64,000 nt of DNA from JAOEGB01 sp041262585 (GTDB lineage: Bacteria > Actinomycetota > Actinomycetes > Streptosporangiales > Streptosporangiaceae), in the NCBI RefSeq assembly GCF_041262585.1, contig NZ_JBGCBZ010000016.1, forward strand, positions 124,001 to 188,000. The letters run 5' to 3'. The position numbers and the translations under genes were made by a program. This document shows positions 44,341 through 53,236 of this stretch, piece after piece; position 1 is the stretch's first letter, and each line of letters starts with the position of its first letter. The notes beneath the pieces are model-generated. The model searched no databases. It was not told the origin of the DNA and was given only the letters and a program-made list of their open reading frames with translations.

Positions 44341-45966
44341 CTAGAAGTCCATGTCGCCGCCGCCGGGCATGGCGGGAGCGGCCGGGTTCTTCTCGGGCTT
44401 CTCGGCGATGACGGCCTCGGTCGTGAGGAACAGGGCCGCGATGGAGGCGGCGTTCTGCAGCGCGGAGCGCGTCACCTTGGCCGGGTCGATGATGCCCGAC
44501 TCGAACATGTTGACGTACTCGCCGGTGGCGGCGTTGAGGCCCTCACCCGCGGGCAGGTTGCGCACCTTCTCCACCACGACGCCGCCCTCGAGGCCGGCGT
44601 TGACGGCGATCTGCTTCAGCGGCTCCTCGAGCGCCTTACGGACGATCGCGACACCGGTGGCCTCGTCGCCGTTGACCTCGAGCTTGTCGAACGCGTTGGC
44701 GGCGGCCTGCAGCAGGGCCACGCCACCACCGGGGACGATGCCCTCCTCGACGGCGGCCTTCGCGTTGCGGACCGCGTCCTCGATGCGGTGCTTGCGCTCC
44801 TTCAGCTCGACCTCGGTCGCCGCGCCGGCCTTGATGACGGCGACGCCGCCGGCCAGCTTGGCGAGACGCTCCTGGAGCTTCTCGCGGTCGTAGTCGGAGT
44901 CGGTGTTGTCGATCTCGGCGCGGATCTGGTTGACCCGGCCGGAGATCTGCTCGGCGTCACCGGCGCCGTCGACGATGGTGGTCTCGTCCTTGGTCACGAC
45001 GACCTTGCGGGCGCGGCCCAGCAGGTCGAGCGACGCGTTCTCCAGCTTGAGGCCCAGCTCCTCGCTGATGACCTGGCCGCCGGTGAGGACGGCGATGTCG
45101 CCGAGCATGGCCTTGCGGCGGTCGCCGAAGCCCGGGGCCTTGACGGCCACGGAGCGGAACAGGCCGCGGATCTTGTTGACGACCAGGGTGGCCAGGGCCT
45201 CGCCCTCGACGTCCTCGGCGATGATCAGCAGCGGCTTGCCGGCCTGCACGACCTTGTCGAGCAGCGGCAGCAGGTCCTTGTTGGCCGAGATCTTCGAGTT
45301 GGCGATGAGGATGTAGGGGTCCTCGAGGACGGCCTCCATGCGCTCGGGGTCCGTCACGAAGTACATCGAGATCAGGCCCTTGTCGAAGCGCATGCCCTCG
45401 GTGAGCTCAAGCTCCAGGCCGAAGGTGTTGCTCTCCTCGACGGTGATGACGCCTTCCTTGCCGACCTTGTCCATCGCCTCGGCGATCATCTCGCCGATCT
45501 GCGGGTCGCCGGCCGAGATGGAGGCGGTGGAGGCGATCTGCGCCTTCGTCTCCACGTCCTTGGCGAGCTTGGACAGCTCCTCGCTGACGCGCTCGACGGC
45601 GGCCTCGATGCCCCTCTTCAGGGACATCGGGTTGGCCCCGGCGGCGACGTTGCGGAGACCCTCGCGTACCAGCGCCTGGGCGAGCACGGTGGCCGTGGTG
45701 GTGCCGTCACCGGCGACGTCGTCGGTCTTCTTGGCGACTTCCTTGACGAGCTCGGCCCCGATCTTCTCCCACGGGTCCTCGAGCTCGATCTCCTTGGCGA
45801 TGGAGACGCCGTCGTTGGTGATGGTGGGGGCGCCCCACTTCTTCTCCAGCACGACGTTGCGGCCCTTGGGACCGAGGGTGACCTTCACGGCGTCGGCGAG
45901 CTGGTTCATACCGCGCTCGAGACCGCGCCGGGCGTCCTCGTCAAACGCGATCATCTTGGCTGCCAT
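44341..45966 (-). CDS. groEL: 60-kDa chaperonin GroEL
   Basis: 541 residues, full-length Hsp60. Signatures: VTLGPKGRNVVLEKKWGAPTITNDGVSIAKEIEL, the ATP-site VAGDGTTTATVLAQALV, and AAVEEGIVPGGGVALL. The C-terminus is GGGDMDF, unlike the histidine-rich tails of some second copies. No groES adjoins it, so it matches the stand-alone groEL of actinomycetes (usually called groEL2). GGGAGG precedes the ATG. Two CIRCE operators and a housekeeping-like promoter lie upstream, so HrcA heat-shock control is expected. Confidence 0.97.
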   Translation of the reverse strand: MAAKMIAFDEDARRGLERGMNQLADAVKVTLGPKGRNVVLEKKWGAPTITNDGVSIAKEIELEDPWEKIGAELVKEVAKKTDDVAGDGTTTATVLAQALVREGLRNVAAGANPMSLKRGIEAAVERVSEELSKLAKDVETKAQIASTASISAGDPQIGEMIAEAMDKVGKEGVITVEESNTFGLELELTEGMRFDKGLISMYFVTDPERMEAVLEDPYILIANSKISANKDLLPLLDKVVQAGKPLLIIAEDVEGEALATLVVNKIRGLFRSVAVKAPGFGDRRKAMLGDIAVLTGGQVISEELGLKLENASLDLLGRARKVVVTKDETTIVDGAGDAEQISGRVNQIRAEIDNTDSDYDREKLQERLAKLAGGVAVIKAGAATEVELKERKHRIEDAVRNAKAAVEEGIVPGGGVALLQAAANAFDKLEVNGDEATGVAIVRKALEEPLKQIAVNAGLEGGVVVEKVRNLPAGEGLNAATGEYVNMFESGIIDPAKVTRSALQNAASIAALFLTTEAVIAEKPEKNPAAPAMPGGGDMDF

Positions 45967-46070
45967 AAGGCTAGACCTCCCAGTAGCAGGGTGGCTTCAG
46001 CGGACCGAGCCGACGCCCGCGACGGCAAGGGCCCGCTTCCTTCGCCGGCCCCATCGCCTCGATCCGGTTG

Positions 46071-46132
46071 TTGTCACTCTCTACCCGAGAGTGCCAAACA
46101 AGTATCTAGCACTCTACCCCTGCGAGTGCAAG
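46071..46132 (-). promoter_or_regulatory. groEL promoter with two CIRCE (HrcA) operators
   Basis: CIRCE 1: TTGTCACTC-N9-GAGTGCCAA (46071-46097). CIRCE 2: CTAGCACTC-N9-GAGTGCAAG (46106-46132). Read leftward, TTGCAC (46131-46126), a 17-bp spacer and TAGATA (46108-46103) form a good promoter embedded in CIRCE 2, so HrcA binding would block it. Confidence 0.88.
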
Positions 46133-46179
46133 CGGAAGCCATGCTGACCAGCTTGTACGGGTAAGTCCGCCCACGTCGA

Positions 46180-46209
46180 AGGCCCGGTTCGGGGGAGCGA
46201 ACCGGGCCT
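46180..46209 (-). terminator. Strong hairpin downstream of csp
   Basis: Perfect 12-bp stem (46180-46191 with 46198-46209), 6-nt loop, about 23 bp beyond the csp stop. No T tail. Probably ends the csp transcript and insulates groEL's promoter. Confidence 0.6.
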
Positions 46210-46231
46210 CCGTGGTTGTCCTGGGACGGGA

Positions 46232-46432
46232 TCAGACGGTCCGGACGCCTTCCGCCTGCGGGCCCTTCTGACCCTGCGTGATGTCGAACTCCACTCGCTG
46301 GCCCTGCTCGAGAGCCTTGTAACCGTCCATCATGATTGCCGAGTAATGGACGAACACGTCCTTACCACCGTCTACCGCGATGAAGCCGTAGCCCTTGTCC
46401 GCGTTAAACCATTTGACGGTGCCCTGCGCCAC
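46232..46432 (-). CDS. CspA-family cold-shock protein
   Basis: 66 residues from GTG 46432: AQGTVKWFNADKGYGFIAVDGGKDVFVHYSAIMMDGYKALEQGQRVEFDITQGQKGPQAEGVRTV, with both RNP motifs (KGYGFI, VFVHYS). Canonical length, single-stranded nucleic-acid chaperone. AGAGGAG precedes the GTG. The upstream ~130 bp is a relatively AT-rich leader, as expected for cold-shock mRNAs. Confidence 0.95.
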   Translation of the reverse strand: MAQGTVKWFNADKGYGFIAVDGGKDVFVHYSAIMMDGYKALEQGQRVEFDITQGQKGPQAEGVRTV

Positions 46433-46688
46433 TTTCCGACTCCTCTTACTGGGCTGGGGACCACACCCAAGAAGCCCCCGGTTTCGTCGATCGTCTTCGA
46501 CCATACCTGTGTCAAGGCGTAGAACAACAGAGTCAAAGCGCAAACTGCTCCATCACGTTCGCTCAAAGCAGGATCGGCGAATATTCAGTTAAGGAGTAGA
46601 TAGTTGATAATTGCACTATATGCTATAGCACCGATTAACTTCGGCAATGATAGAACCGCATGTCAGGTGCTCGCGGGCTTGCCGCCGC

Positions 46689-46964
46689 TCAGCCGCCGGC
46701 GACGGCGGGGATGACGGAGACCTGGACTCCGTCGGGCGTCGCGGTGTCGAGCCCCTCGGCGAAACGGACATCCTCTTCCCCGACATACACGTTGACAAAA
46801 CGACGGATCTTGCCCGTTTCATCCAGGATCCGGGCGCCGATGCCGGGGTAGTCCGCGTCCAGCTTCTGCAGGACCTCGCGGAGCGTTCCGCCCTCTCCGG
46901 ATACCTCTGCGGCTCCGTTGGTGTATGTCCGCAAAATCGTCGGAATCCGCACTGAAACGCTCAT
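46689..46964 (-). CDS. MoaD/ThiS-family sulfur-carrier protein, CysO-like
   Basis: 91 residues of ubiquitin-like beta-grasp fold ending in the diagnostic Gly-Gly (VIPAVAGG) that becomes a C-terminal thiocarboxylate. It follows thrC by 45 bp on the same strand, an arrangement seen in actinobacteria. In mycobacteria the relative CysO donates sulfur for cysteine synthesis, but its partners Mec and CysM are not here, so pathway assignment is open (molybdopterin, thiamine and cysteine carriers share the fold). Confidence 0.85.
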   Translation of the reverse strand: MSVSVRIPTILRTYTNGAAEVSGEGGTLREVLQKLDADYPGIGARILDETGKIRRFVNVYVGEEDVRFAEGLDTATPDGVQVSVIPAVAGG

Positions 46965-47009
46965 CTATCGCTCGCTTTCGTTGCTTGGGTTGGGCTTTGG
47001 ATAACGCGT

Positions 47010-48260
47010 TCAGTTGGCGAAAGCCGTACGGAATGCGTCGAGGGAAGGGCGGATGACGGCGGTGGGCCGCGCCTCGGCGGCGACCGCGTCCAGGGTCTTG
47101 AGCCCGTCCCCGGTGTTGAGCACGACGGTCTCCGCCTCGGGGTCCAGCGTGCCGTTGCGGACCAGCTTGCGCAGCACGCCGACGGTCACGCCGCCGGCGG
47201 TCTCGGCGAAGATGCCCTCGGTGCGGGCCAGCAGGTGGATGGCCTCGACGATCTCGCGGTCGTCGACGTCCTCCACCGCGCCGCCCGTGCGCCGGGCGAT
47301 GTCCAGCACGTACGGCCCGTCCGCCGGGTTGCCGATGGCGAGGGACTTGGCGATGGTGTCCGGCCGGACCGGCTGGACGACGTCGAGCCCCGCCTTGTAC
47401 GCGGCCGAGACAGGCGAGCAGCCCTCGGCCTGCGCGCCGAACACGCGGTACGGCTTGTCCTCGACGAGGCCGAGCTTGATCAGTTCGCGGAAGCCCTTGT
47501 CCACCTTGGTGAGCTGGGAGCCGGAGGCGATGGGGATGACGATCTGGTCGGGGATGCGCCAGCCGAGCTGCTCGGCGATCTCGTACGCCAGGGTCTTGGA
47601 CCCCTCCGCGTAGTAGGGCCGGAGGTTGACGTTGACGAAGCCCCACTTCTCGCCCAGCTCGTCGCCGATCAGCTCGGAGCAGAAGCGGTTGACCTCGTCG
47701 TAGGTGCCCTCGATGCCGACCAGGCGCCCGCCGTACACCGAGGCCATGGTGATCTTGGCCTCTTCGAGGTTCGACGGGATGAACATGCAGGAGTCGAGCC
47801 CGGCGCGGGCGGCCGCGGCGCCGACCGCTCCGGCGAGGTTGCCCGTGGAGGAGCAGGAGAGCGTGTGGAAGCCGAAGGTCCTGGCCGCCTCCAGGGCGAT
47901 GGCGACGACCCGGTCCTTGAAGGAGTGGGTGGGGTTGCCGGAGTCGTCCTTGACGTACAGCGAGCGGAGGCCCAGCTCGCCGGCCAGGTTGCCGGCCTTG
48001 ACGAGCTTGGTCCAGCCCGGCTGGAGGTTGGGCTTGGAGGCGACGTTCGCGGGAACGGGCAGCAACGACCGATAGCGCCAGATGTTGGCCGGTCCCGACT
48101 CGATCTGCTCCCGCCGGACCTCGCCGAACTCGTATGCCACCTCAAGTGGCCCGAAACACTCGATACAGGCGAAGCTGGGGCCGAGGTCGTAGACGGTGCC
48201 GCATTCCCGGCACGACAGACCGGTGGCGGGGCCGAACTCGTGAGCAGTGGTGAGCGCCAT
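47010..48260 (-). CDS. thrC: Threonine synthase
   Basis: 416 residues, PLP-dependent fold type II. An N-terminal zinc-ribbon-like extension (CREC about 17-20, CIEC about 32-35) precedes the catalytic core. PLP lysine is K115 in NPTHSFKDR, the phosphate-binding loop is SCSSTGNLAGAVG, and the C-terminus has VVLNTGDGLKT. It converts O-phosphohomoserine to threonine. I start at ATG 48260, 16 nt downstream of a SAM-I riboswitch whose closing helix abuts the GGGAAAGG ribosome site. The MoaD-like gene follows. Confidence 0.95.
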   Translation of the reverse strand: MALTTAHEFGPATGLSCRECGTVYDLGPSFACIECFGPLEVAYEFGEVRREQIESGPANIWRYRSLLPVPANVASKPNLQPGWTKLVKAGNLAGELGLRSLYVKDDSGNPTHSFKDRVVAIALEAARTFGFHTLSCSSTGNLAGAVGAAAARAGLDSCMFIPSNLEEAKITMASVYGGRLVGIEGTYDEVNRFCSELIGDELGEKWGFVNVNLRPYYAEGSKTLAYEIAEQLGWRIPDQIVIPIASGSQLTKVDKGFRELIKLGLVEDKPYRVFGAQAEGCSPVSAAYKAGLDVVQPVRPDTIAKSLAIGNPADGPYVLDIARRTGGAVEDVDDREIVEAIHLLARTEGIFAETAGGVTVGVLRKLVRNGTLDPEAETVVLNTGDGLKTLDAVAAEARPTAVIRPSLDAFRTAFAN

Positions 48261-48276
48261 GAAGCGAGGCCTTTCC

Positions 48277-48412
48277 CTCATCTTCGCTCGCGACCACCCT
48301 GGCCACGAGCCGGAATTGGCACCTGTCCCGGCCGGCCTCGTGGTCACGAGTTCGGACACCGGGAGGGTTGCCGGGGCTTCGTAGGGCCGGTCCCTCCACC
48401 CCTCTGGATGAG
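48277..48412 (-). promoter_or_regulatory. SAM-I (S-box) riboswitch in the thrC leader
   Basis: Read leftward from 48412: CTCATCC, AGAGGGGTGGAGGGACCGG, CCCTACGAAGCCCCGGCAACC, a variable hairpin, then GGTGCCAATTCCGGC and GAGCGAAGATGAG. These are the conserved S-box blocks in order. The P1 helix pairs CTCATC (48412-48407) with GATGAG (48282-48277). P1's 3' strand runs directly into GGGAAAGG, the thrC ribosome site, so control is probably translational. A TACAGT (48457-48452) upstream may be the promoter -10. Class assignment is firm by motif; ON/OFF sense is inferred. Confidence 0.92.
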
Positions 48413-48517
48413 CAATATTCAGTTGTCTCCCGCATTAAGCGGGTCCCTAGCACTGTACCGTGCCGTCCCGCTTGTCCGTTCCGGTGTCTCACATGGCGAG
48501 ACGAAACGTATCGCGCC

Positions 48518-49069
48518 TCAGCCGTACGCCTCGCCGAGAGCGATCTGGACGTACTTCCTGGCCTGGTGGATGCGCGACTTGGCGGTGCCGAGAGGGATGC
48601 CGAGCTGGTCGGCGACCTCGGCGTAGTCGAGCTGGCAGATGTCGCGCAGCACCAGCGCCTGCGCGAGGTCGGGCTTGTCGGCCTCCAGCGCCTCCATCGC
48701 GTCGAGCAGGTCGAGCCGCGACCCCGCGATGACGCTGACCCGGCGGGGGTCGGGGCGCTGGTCGGGCAGCTCCTCCGCCTGCTCCGAGGCCCGCCGCTTC
48801 AGCGAACGGTAGGTCGTTCGGGCGCAGTTGACGGTCACGATGTGCAGCCAGGTGCTGAACTTGGCGCGGCCCTCGAACCTGCCGATGTTGCGCGCGACCG
48901 CCAGCAGGGTGTCCTGCGACGCCTCCTCCGCGTCCTGCCGGTACGGCAGGAGCCGCTCGCAGTGACGGAGCACGTCGGGCTCGATCCGGCGGAGCAGCTC
49001 GCCGAGCGCCCGGTGATCGCCCTGGGCGGCCGATCGGGCCAGTTCCTCGGTCGTCTCGTCCAGTGCCAT
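48518..49069 (-). CDS. RNA polymerase sigma factor, ECF-type
   Basis: 183 residues: region 2 (RHCERLLPYRQDAEEASQDTLLAVARNIGRFEGRAKFSTWLHIVTVNCARTTYRSLKRR) and region 4 (LRDICQLDYAEVADQLGIPLGTAKSRIHQARKYVQIAL). No anti-sigma gene adjoins it on either side. ATG 49069 has GGAAGGGC upstream; 49102 is an in-frame alternative. It diverges from otsA over about 70 bp, so it might autoregulate or control otsA. Confidence 0.9.
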   Translation of the reverse strand: MALDETTEELARSAAQGDHRALGELLRRIEPDVLRHCERLLPYRQDAEEASQDTLLAVARNIGRFEGRAKFSTWLHIVTVNCARTTYRSLKRRASEQAEELPDQRPDPRRVSVIAGSRLDLLDAMEALEADKPDLAQALVLRDICQLDYAEVADQLGIPLGTAKSRIHQARKYVQIALGEAYG

Positions 49070-49139
49070 GTCGAACCAAGCCCTTCCGCGATTGCCTGAC
49101 ATCCTATTGATGGCTCCCCGGTTTGATTAACTTTCCTGC

Positions 49140-50570
49140 ATGCGCGCCCACTCAGTCCTGATCGCGTCCAACCGGGGTCCGGTGGCCTTCACACTGGCGG
49201 ACGACGGTGCGCTGAACATGCGCAGGGGCGGCGGCGGCCTGGTCTCGGGGCTGTCCGAGGTCGCCAGGAGCACGGACGTGCTCTGGGTCTGCGCCGCCCT
49301 GTCCGACGGCGACCGCGGCGCCGTACGGCTGTCGCCCGGAGGACGGCTCGACGAGGCGGGATACGACACGGGACCGGTCCGGATGCTGGACATCCCTCCG
49401 GCGATCTTCCACCGGGCCTACAACGCGGTGGCCAACTCGACCCTGTGGTTCGTCAACCACCTGCTCTACAACACGCCGATGACGCCGCAGTTCGACACCC
49501 GGTTCCGGCGGGAGTGGGCGTCCTACCGGGACTACAACGGGGCGTTCGCGCTCGCGCTGGCCGAGGAGGCCGCGCACGGGGCCAGGGTGATGGTCCAGGA
49601 CTACCACCTGACGCTCACGCCCGCGATGCTCCGGGTCGAGCGGCCCGACCTGCGGATCGCCCACTTCTCCCACACGCCCTGGGCCCCGCCGGAGTACTTC
49701 TCGCTGCTCCCCGACGACGTGGCCGCCGAGGTCCTGTCGGGCATCCTCGGGGCCGACCACGCCGGGTTCCTCACCGCCCGCTGGGCCGCCGCCTTCATGG
49801 ACTGCTGCGAGGCCTTCCTGGGAGCCCGGGTCGACCGCGAGAGCCGTACGGTCACCTATGAGGACAGGACGACCCGGATCGGGGTCCACGCGCTCGGCGT
49901 GAACGGCGAGGAACTGCTGGCGCGGGCGGCGGAGCCGGACGTCGAGTCGCACATGACGGCCCTCAGGGCGCTCGTCGGCGACCGCAGGCTGATCGTCCGC
50001 ATCGACCGCACGGAGCTGTCCAAGAACATCGTCCGCGGGCTGACGGCCTACCGGGAGTTCCTGGCCGGGCATCCCGAGTGGCACGGCCGGGTGGTCCACC
50101 TGGCCTTCGCCTACCCGTCCCGGCACGACTTGCCCGAATACCGCGAGTACACCGCCGCCGTGCAGCGGTGTGCCAAGGAGATCGAGGACGAGTACGCCAC
50201 GGAGGACTGGGATCCGCTGATCCTCAACGTCCACGACGACTATCCGCGGTCGCTGGCGGCCTACCGGCTGGCCGACGTGCTGCTGGTCAACCCCATCCGC
50301 GACGGGATGAACCTGGTCGCCAAGGAGGGGCCCATCCTCTCCCGGCGCTGCGCGCTGGTGCTGTCCCGGGAGGCGGGCGCGGCGGCGGAGCTGGGGGCCG
50401 ACTCGCTGCTGGTCAACCCGTACGACGTGTCCGGCACGGCCATCGCCCTGCACGAGGCGCTGACGATGCCCGAGGAGGAGCGGAGTGAGCGGTGCGCCCG
50501 GCTTCGGCGGGCGGCCACGGCGCTGCCGCCTCAGCGGTGGTTCGAGGACCAACTCGCCGCGCTCCTGTAA
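49140..50570 (+). CDS. otsA: Trehalose-6-phosphate synthase (GT20)
   Basis: 476 residues. Family features: N-terminal SNRGPVAF and GGGGLVSGL, VMVQDYHLTLTPAMLR, IAHFSHTPWAPPEYF, VHALGVNGEE and the donor-binding region LLVNPIRDGMNLVAKEGPIL...LVLSREAGAAAELGADSLLVNPYD. It transfers glucose from a nucleotide sugar to glucose-6-phosphate, making trehalose-6-phosphate; otsB 1.8 kb away removes the phosphate. Role: osmotic and spore stress protection. An MFS gene and a secreted-protein gene separate the two trehalose genes. Confidence 0.92.
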   Translation: MRAHSVLIASNRGPVAFTLADDGALNMRRGGGGLVSGLSEVARSTDVLWVCAALSDGDRGAVRLSPGGRLDEAGYDTGPVRMLDIPPAIFHRAYNAVANSTLWFVNHLLYNTPMTPQFDTRFRREWASYRDYNGAFALALAEEAAHGARVMVQDYHLTLTPAMLRVERPDLRIAHFSHTPWAPPEYFSLLPDDVAAEVLSGILGADHAGFLTARWAAAFMDCCEAFLGARVDRESRTVTYEDRTTRIGVHALGVNGEELLARAAEPDVESHMTALRALVGDRRLIVRIDRTELSKNIVRGLTAYREFLAGHPEWHGRVVHLAFAYPSRHDLPEYREYTAAVQRCAKEIEDEYATEDWDPLILNVHDDYPRSLAAYRLADVLLVNPIRDGMNLVAKEGPILSRRCALVLSREAGAAAELGADSLLVNPYDVSGTAIALHEALTMPEEERSERCARLRRAATALPPQRWFEDQLAALL

Positions 50571-50597
50571 GGACGAAATGCTACCCTTTGTCGAAAT

Positions 50598-51788
50598 TTG
50601 GTAATGCACACAGGGGGCTCGGTGGGCTCGACCAGGACCGTCCAGTCCACGCGGCTCACCAGAGACCGGCCCACCTGGCTCATCTATCTCCAGCTCGCCA
50701 CCTTTGCGACGTATCTGTACGGCCTGTCCGCCGCCCTTCCCACGCTCCGGGCCGAGCTCGGCCTCTCGCAGGCGGTCGCCGGGCTGCACGGCACCGCCAT
50801 GGCGGCCGGCGGCATCGCCGGCGGCCTGATCCTCTCCGCGCTCACGGCCCGGTTCGGCCGGCGGGTCACGGTCTGGGCCGGGCTCGCCGGCATGGACGCC
50901 GGCATCCTCATCGTCGCCCTGGGCCACTCGCTGCCGTTGACGCTGCTCGGCTACACCCTCGCGGGCGGATGCAGCTCAATCGCGCTCTACGCGGCCATGG
51001 CCGTGCTGAACGACCATCACGGCCCCGCCGGAGCCGCCGCCCTCAGCGAGGCCAACGCGGTGGGCGTGACCGCGGGCATCGCCGCGTCCTACGCGTTCAG
51101 CCTGCTGGCCGATTCGGCTCTCGGCTGGCGGTCCGCCCTCTACATCCCGGTGATCGCCACGACGCTGCTGGCCCTGACCATGGGCCGGGTCTGGGTCCCG
51201 CCCATCGTCCTCCAGCCCGCGGCCGACGTCCCGAGAGCCCGGTACGGCTGGCGCTTCCACATCGCCGGGGCCGTGCTGCTGTGCTGCGTGGCGGTGGAGT
51301 TCTCGTTCAACCTGTGGGGCGCCGAGCTGTTCGCGCAGCAGACGGGCCTAACGGCGGCGGCCGCCGCCAAGGGGCTCACCGCGATGCTGGCGGGCATGGC
51401 CGCCGGCCGGTTCGGCGGCGCCCGGCTCGCGCTCCGGTTCGCGTCTTCGACCGTGCTGCTCGGCGGGCTGACGGTGGCCCTGGCGGGCTGGGCGCTGTTC
51501 TGGACGAGCGGCTCGCAGCCGATGGGCTACGCCGGGCTCGCGCTCAGCGGCCTCGGCATCTCCGTCCTGTTCCCGCTCGCGCTGGCGAGGATCATCGACT
51601 CGTCGAACGGCAGGCCGGACCAGGCGTCGGCCACGGCGTCGATCTGGGCGAGCGTGGGTGCGGGCAGCGGGCCGTTCGTCCTCGGCGCCCTCGGCGACGG
51701 CTTCGGCACCCACACGGCGTTCCTGCTCGCGCCCGCGCTGATCGGCCTCGCCATCGGGGGGATTCTCAGCTCCAGGTCGCGTTCTTGA
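50598..51788 (+). CDS. MFS transporter
   Basis: 396 residues with about 12 membrane segments and the MFS loop GGLILSALTARFGRRVTVWAGL. It begins 27 bp after otsA on the same strand, so co-transcription is possible. Substrate unknown. In-frame starts at 50598 and 50604 lack a strong ribosome site. The 3' end overlaps the convergent secreted-protein gene by 23 bp. Confidence 0.82.
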   Translation: MVMHTGGSVGSTRTVQSTRLTRDRPTWLIYLQLATFATYLYGLSAALPTLRAELGLSQAVAGLHGTAMAAGGIAGGLILSALTARFGRRVTVWAGLAGMDAGILIVALGHSLPLTLLGYTLAGGCSSIALYAAMAVLNDHHGPAGAAALSEANAVGVTAGIAASYAFSLLADSALGWRSALYIPVIATTLLALTMGRVWVPPIVLQPAADVPRARYGWRFHIAGAVLLCCVAVEFSFNLWGAELFAQQTGLTAAAAAKGLTAMLAGMAAGRFGGARLALRFASSTVLLGGLTVALAGWALFWTSGSQPMGYAGLALSGLGISVLFPLALARIIDSSNGRPDQASATASIWASVGAGSGPFVLGALGDGFGTHTAFLLAPALIGLAIGGILSSRSRS

Positions 51789-52386
51789 GGATCGAGGTCA
51801 GGCCGGGGGTGTCCCACTGGTCGATGATGAGGATCTTCGACGTGGGCAGGAACCACTCGCGCTGGTTGTAGTGCCCCTTGACCTTGAAGGTCGTCTGCGT
51901 GACGCAGGTGCCGGCCCACTTGCGGTAGTACGCCTTGTGGCCGGAGCCGATCTGGCGCAACCCCTTGGCGGCGAGCTTGGACTGGCCGATGTACAGGTGC
52001 TCGTCGTACGGGCAGGGCCCGACGTCGGTGGCGGGGTAGAACGGGCCGTCCGGGGTGTAGGCGTTGAAGAACTCGTGGCCCACCTTGATCGCCTTGGGGC
52101 CCATGACCCAGAAGCTGTGGCAGCCGGAGTCGCGGAAACCGAAGAGCTCGGTGCCGAGGGAGGCGCACTTGCCGGTCACGACCCGCAGCCAGTCCTTGTA
52201 CTGCTCGTACACCTTCCAGGACGTGGGGATCGTCAGGGTGAGCCCCTTGCGCAGGTGCAGGGGCTTGGTGGAGGTGGCGGTGGCGCCCGTAGAAGTGGTG
52301 GAGGTGGCCGAGTCGCTCGCGAAGGCCGCCGCCGGAGCCGTCAGCAGCGCGAGGCCGGCGACCGCGGCCGTGATCGTCTTTCTCAT
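51766..52386 (-). CDS. Secreted protein of unknown function
   Basis: 206 residues: a signal peptide (MRKTITAAVAGLALLTAPAAAFA with cleavage before SDS), a Thr/Ser-rich linker, then a compact domain containing five cysteines (GKCASL, SGCHSF, GPCPYD, GTCVTQ and related) and many aromatics (WKVYEQYKDWLRVVTG; YYRKWAGTC). Disulphide-bonded extracellular protein; no enzyme motif recognised. It lies 12 bp downstream of otsB on the same strand. Confidence 0.72.
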   Translation of the reverse strand: MRKTITAAVAGLALLTAPAAAFASDSATSTTSTGATATSTKPLHLRKGLTLTIPTSWKVYEQYKDWLRVVTGKCASLGTELFGFRDSGCHSFWVMGPKAIKVGHEFFNAYTPDGPFYPATDVGPCPYDEHLYIGQSKLAAKGLRQIGSGHKAYYRKWAGTCVTQTTFKVKGHYNQREWFLPTSKILIIDQWDTPGLTSILKNATWS

Positions 52387-52398
52387 CATGGCCGGAGC

Positions 52399-53226
52399 CT
52401 AGGCGCCGCCGCTTGCAGAGCGCTTGCGAAGCGATTCCACGATGGACCGGAGCAGGTCCACAACCCCGGCGGGCCCGCCGACCACCATGTCGGCCCGCGC
52501 CGCCAGCTCGGTGACCTCGGCCGACCCGCTGCACACCCGCACGCCGGGGATGGGCGCCTTCTCGACGGCGTCGAAGGCCGCGAGGTCGCCCAGGTCGTCA
52601 CCGGCGAACAGGACCGACGTCGCCTGCCGTTCGGCGAGGAAGGCCGACAGCGCGCGGCCCTTGTCCATGCCCGGCGGGCGCAGCTCCAGGACCAGCCGTC
52701 CGGGCTCCACCACGAGCCCCGCGTCGGCGGCGAGCTCCGCCACAGGGCCGCGCAGCGCCTCCAGGGCCGCCTCGGGATCGGCGGCCCTCCTGGTGTGTAC
52801 GGCTACCGCCCGCTCCTTGTCCTCCACCAGCACGCCGTCGATGTCCCGGGCGAGGATCGGCAGCCGGGCGCGGACGAGGGCGAGGCCGGGAGGCGGGGGG
52901 GGCGCGGTGAACCGCCCGCCCTCCCACCGCTCCAGCCCGTAGTGGCCGAGGATGACCAGGCCGGGAACGTCTCCCAGGGACGGCCCGCCGTCGGTCGCAC
53001 CGAGGGCGAGAGCCGTACCGGGCGGGCGGCCCGTGACGATCACCACGGCGCGGACCAGCTCGGCCAGCTCGGCGAGGACCCCCGGGGCGCCGGGATGGAC
53101 GTAGGCCGAAGCGGGATCCGGGACGATGGGTGAGAGCGTCCCGTCGAAGTCGAGTCCGATCACGGCTCCGGACGGATCGGACAGGATCGCCGCCAGCCCC
53201 TCGGGAAGGGGATGCGGAAACTCCAT
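52399..53226 (-). CDS. otsB: Trehalose-phosphatase (HAD superfamily)
   Basis: 275 residues. HAD motif I DFDGT (nucleophile Asp26, acid/base Asp28), VIVTGRPPG, the lysine region RPPGMDKGRAL, and motif IV GDDLGDLAAF. It dephosphorylates trehalose-6-phosphate from OtsA. Co-oriented with the upstream DUF3263 gene (10-bp gap), so likely the same transcript. Confidence 0.9.
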   Translation of the reverse strand: MEFPHPLPEGLAAILSDPSGAVIGLDFDGTLSPIVPDPASAYVHPGAPGVLAELAELVRAVVIVTGRPPGTALALGATDGGPSLGDVPGLVILGHYGLERWEGGRFTAPPPPPGLALVRARLPILARDIDGVLVEDKERAVAVHTRRAADPEAALEALRGPVAELAADAGLVVEPGRLVLELRPPGMDKGRALSAFLAERQATSVLFAGDDLGDLAAFDAVEKAPIPGVRVCSGSAEVTELAARADMVVGGPAGVVDLLRSIVESLRKRSASGGA

Positions 53227-53236
53227 GTGCGGCTCC

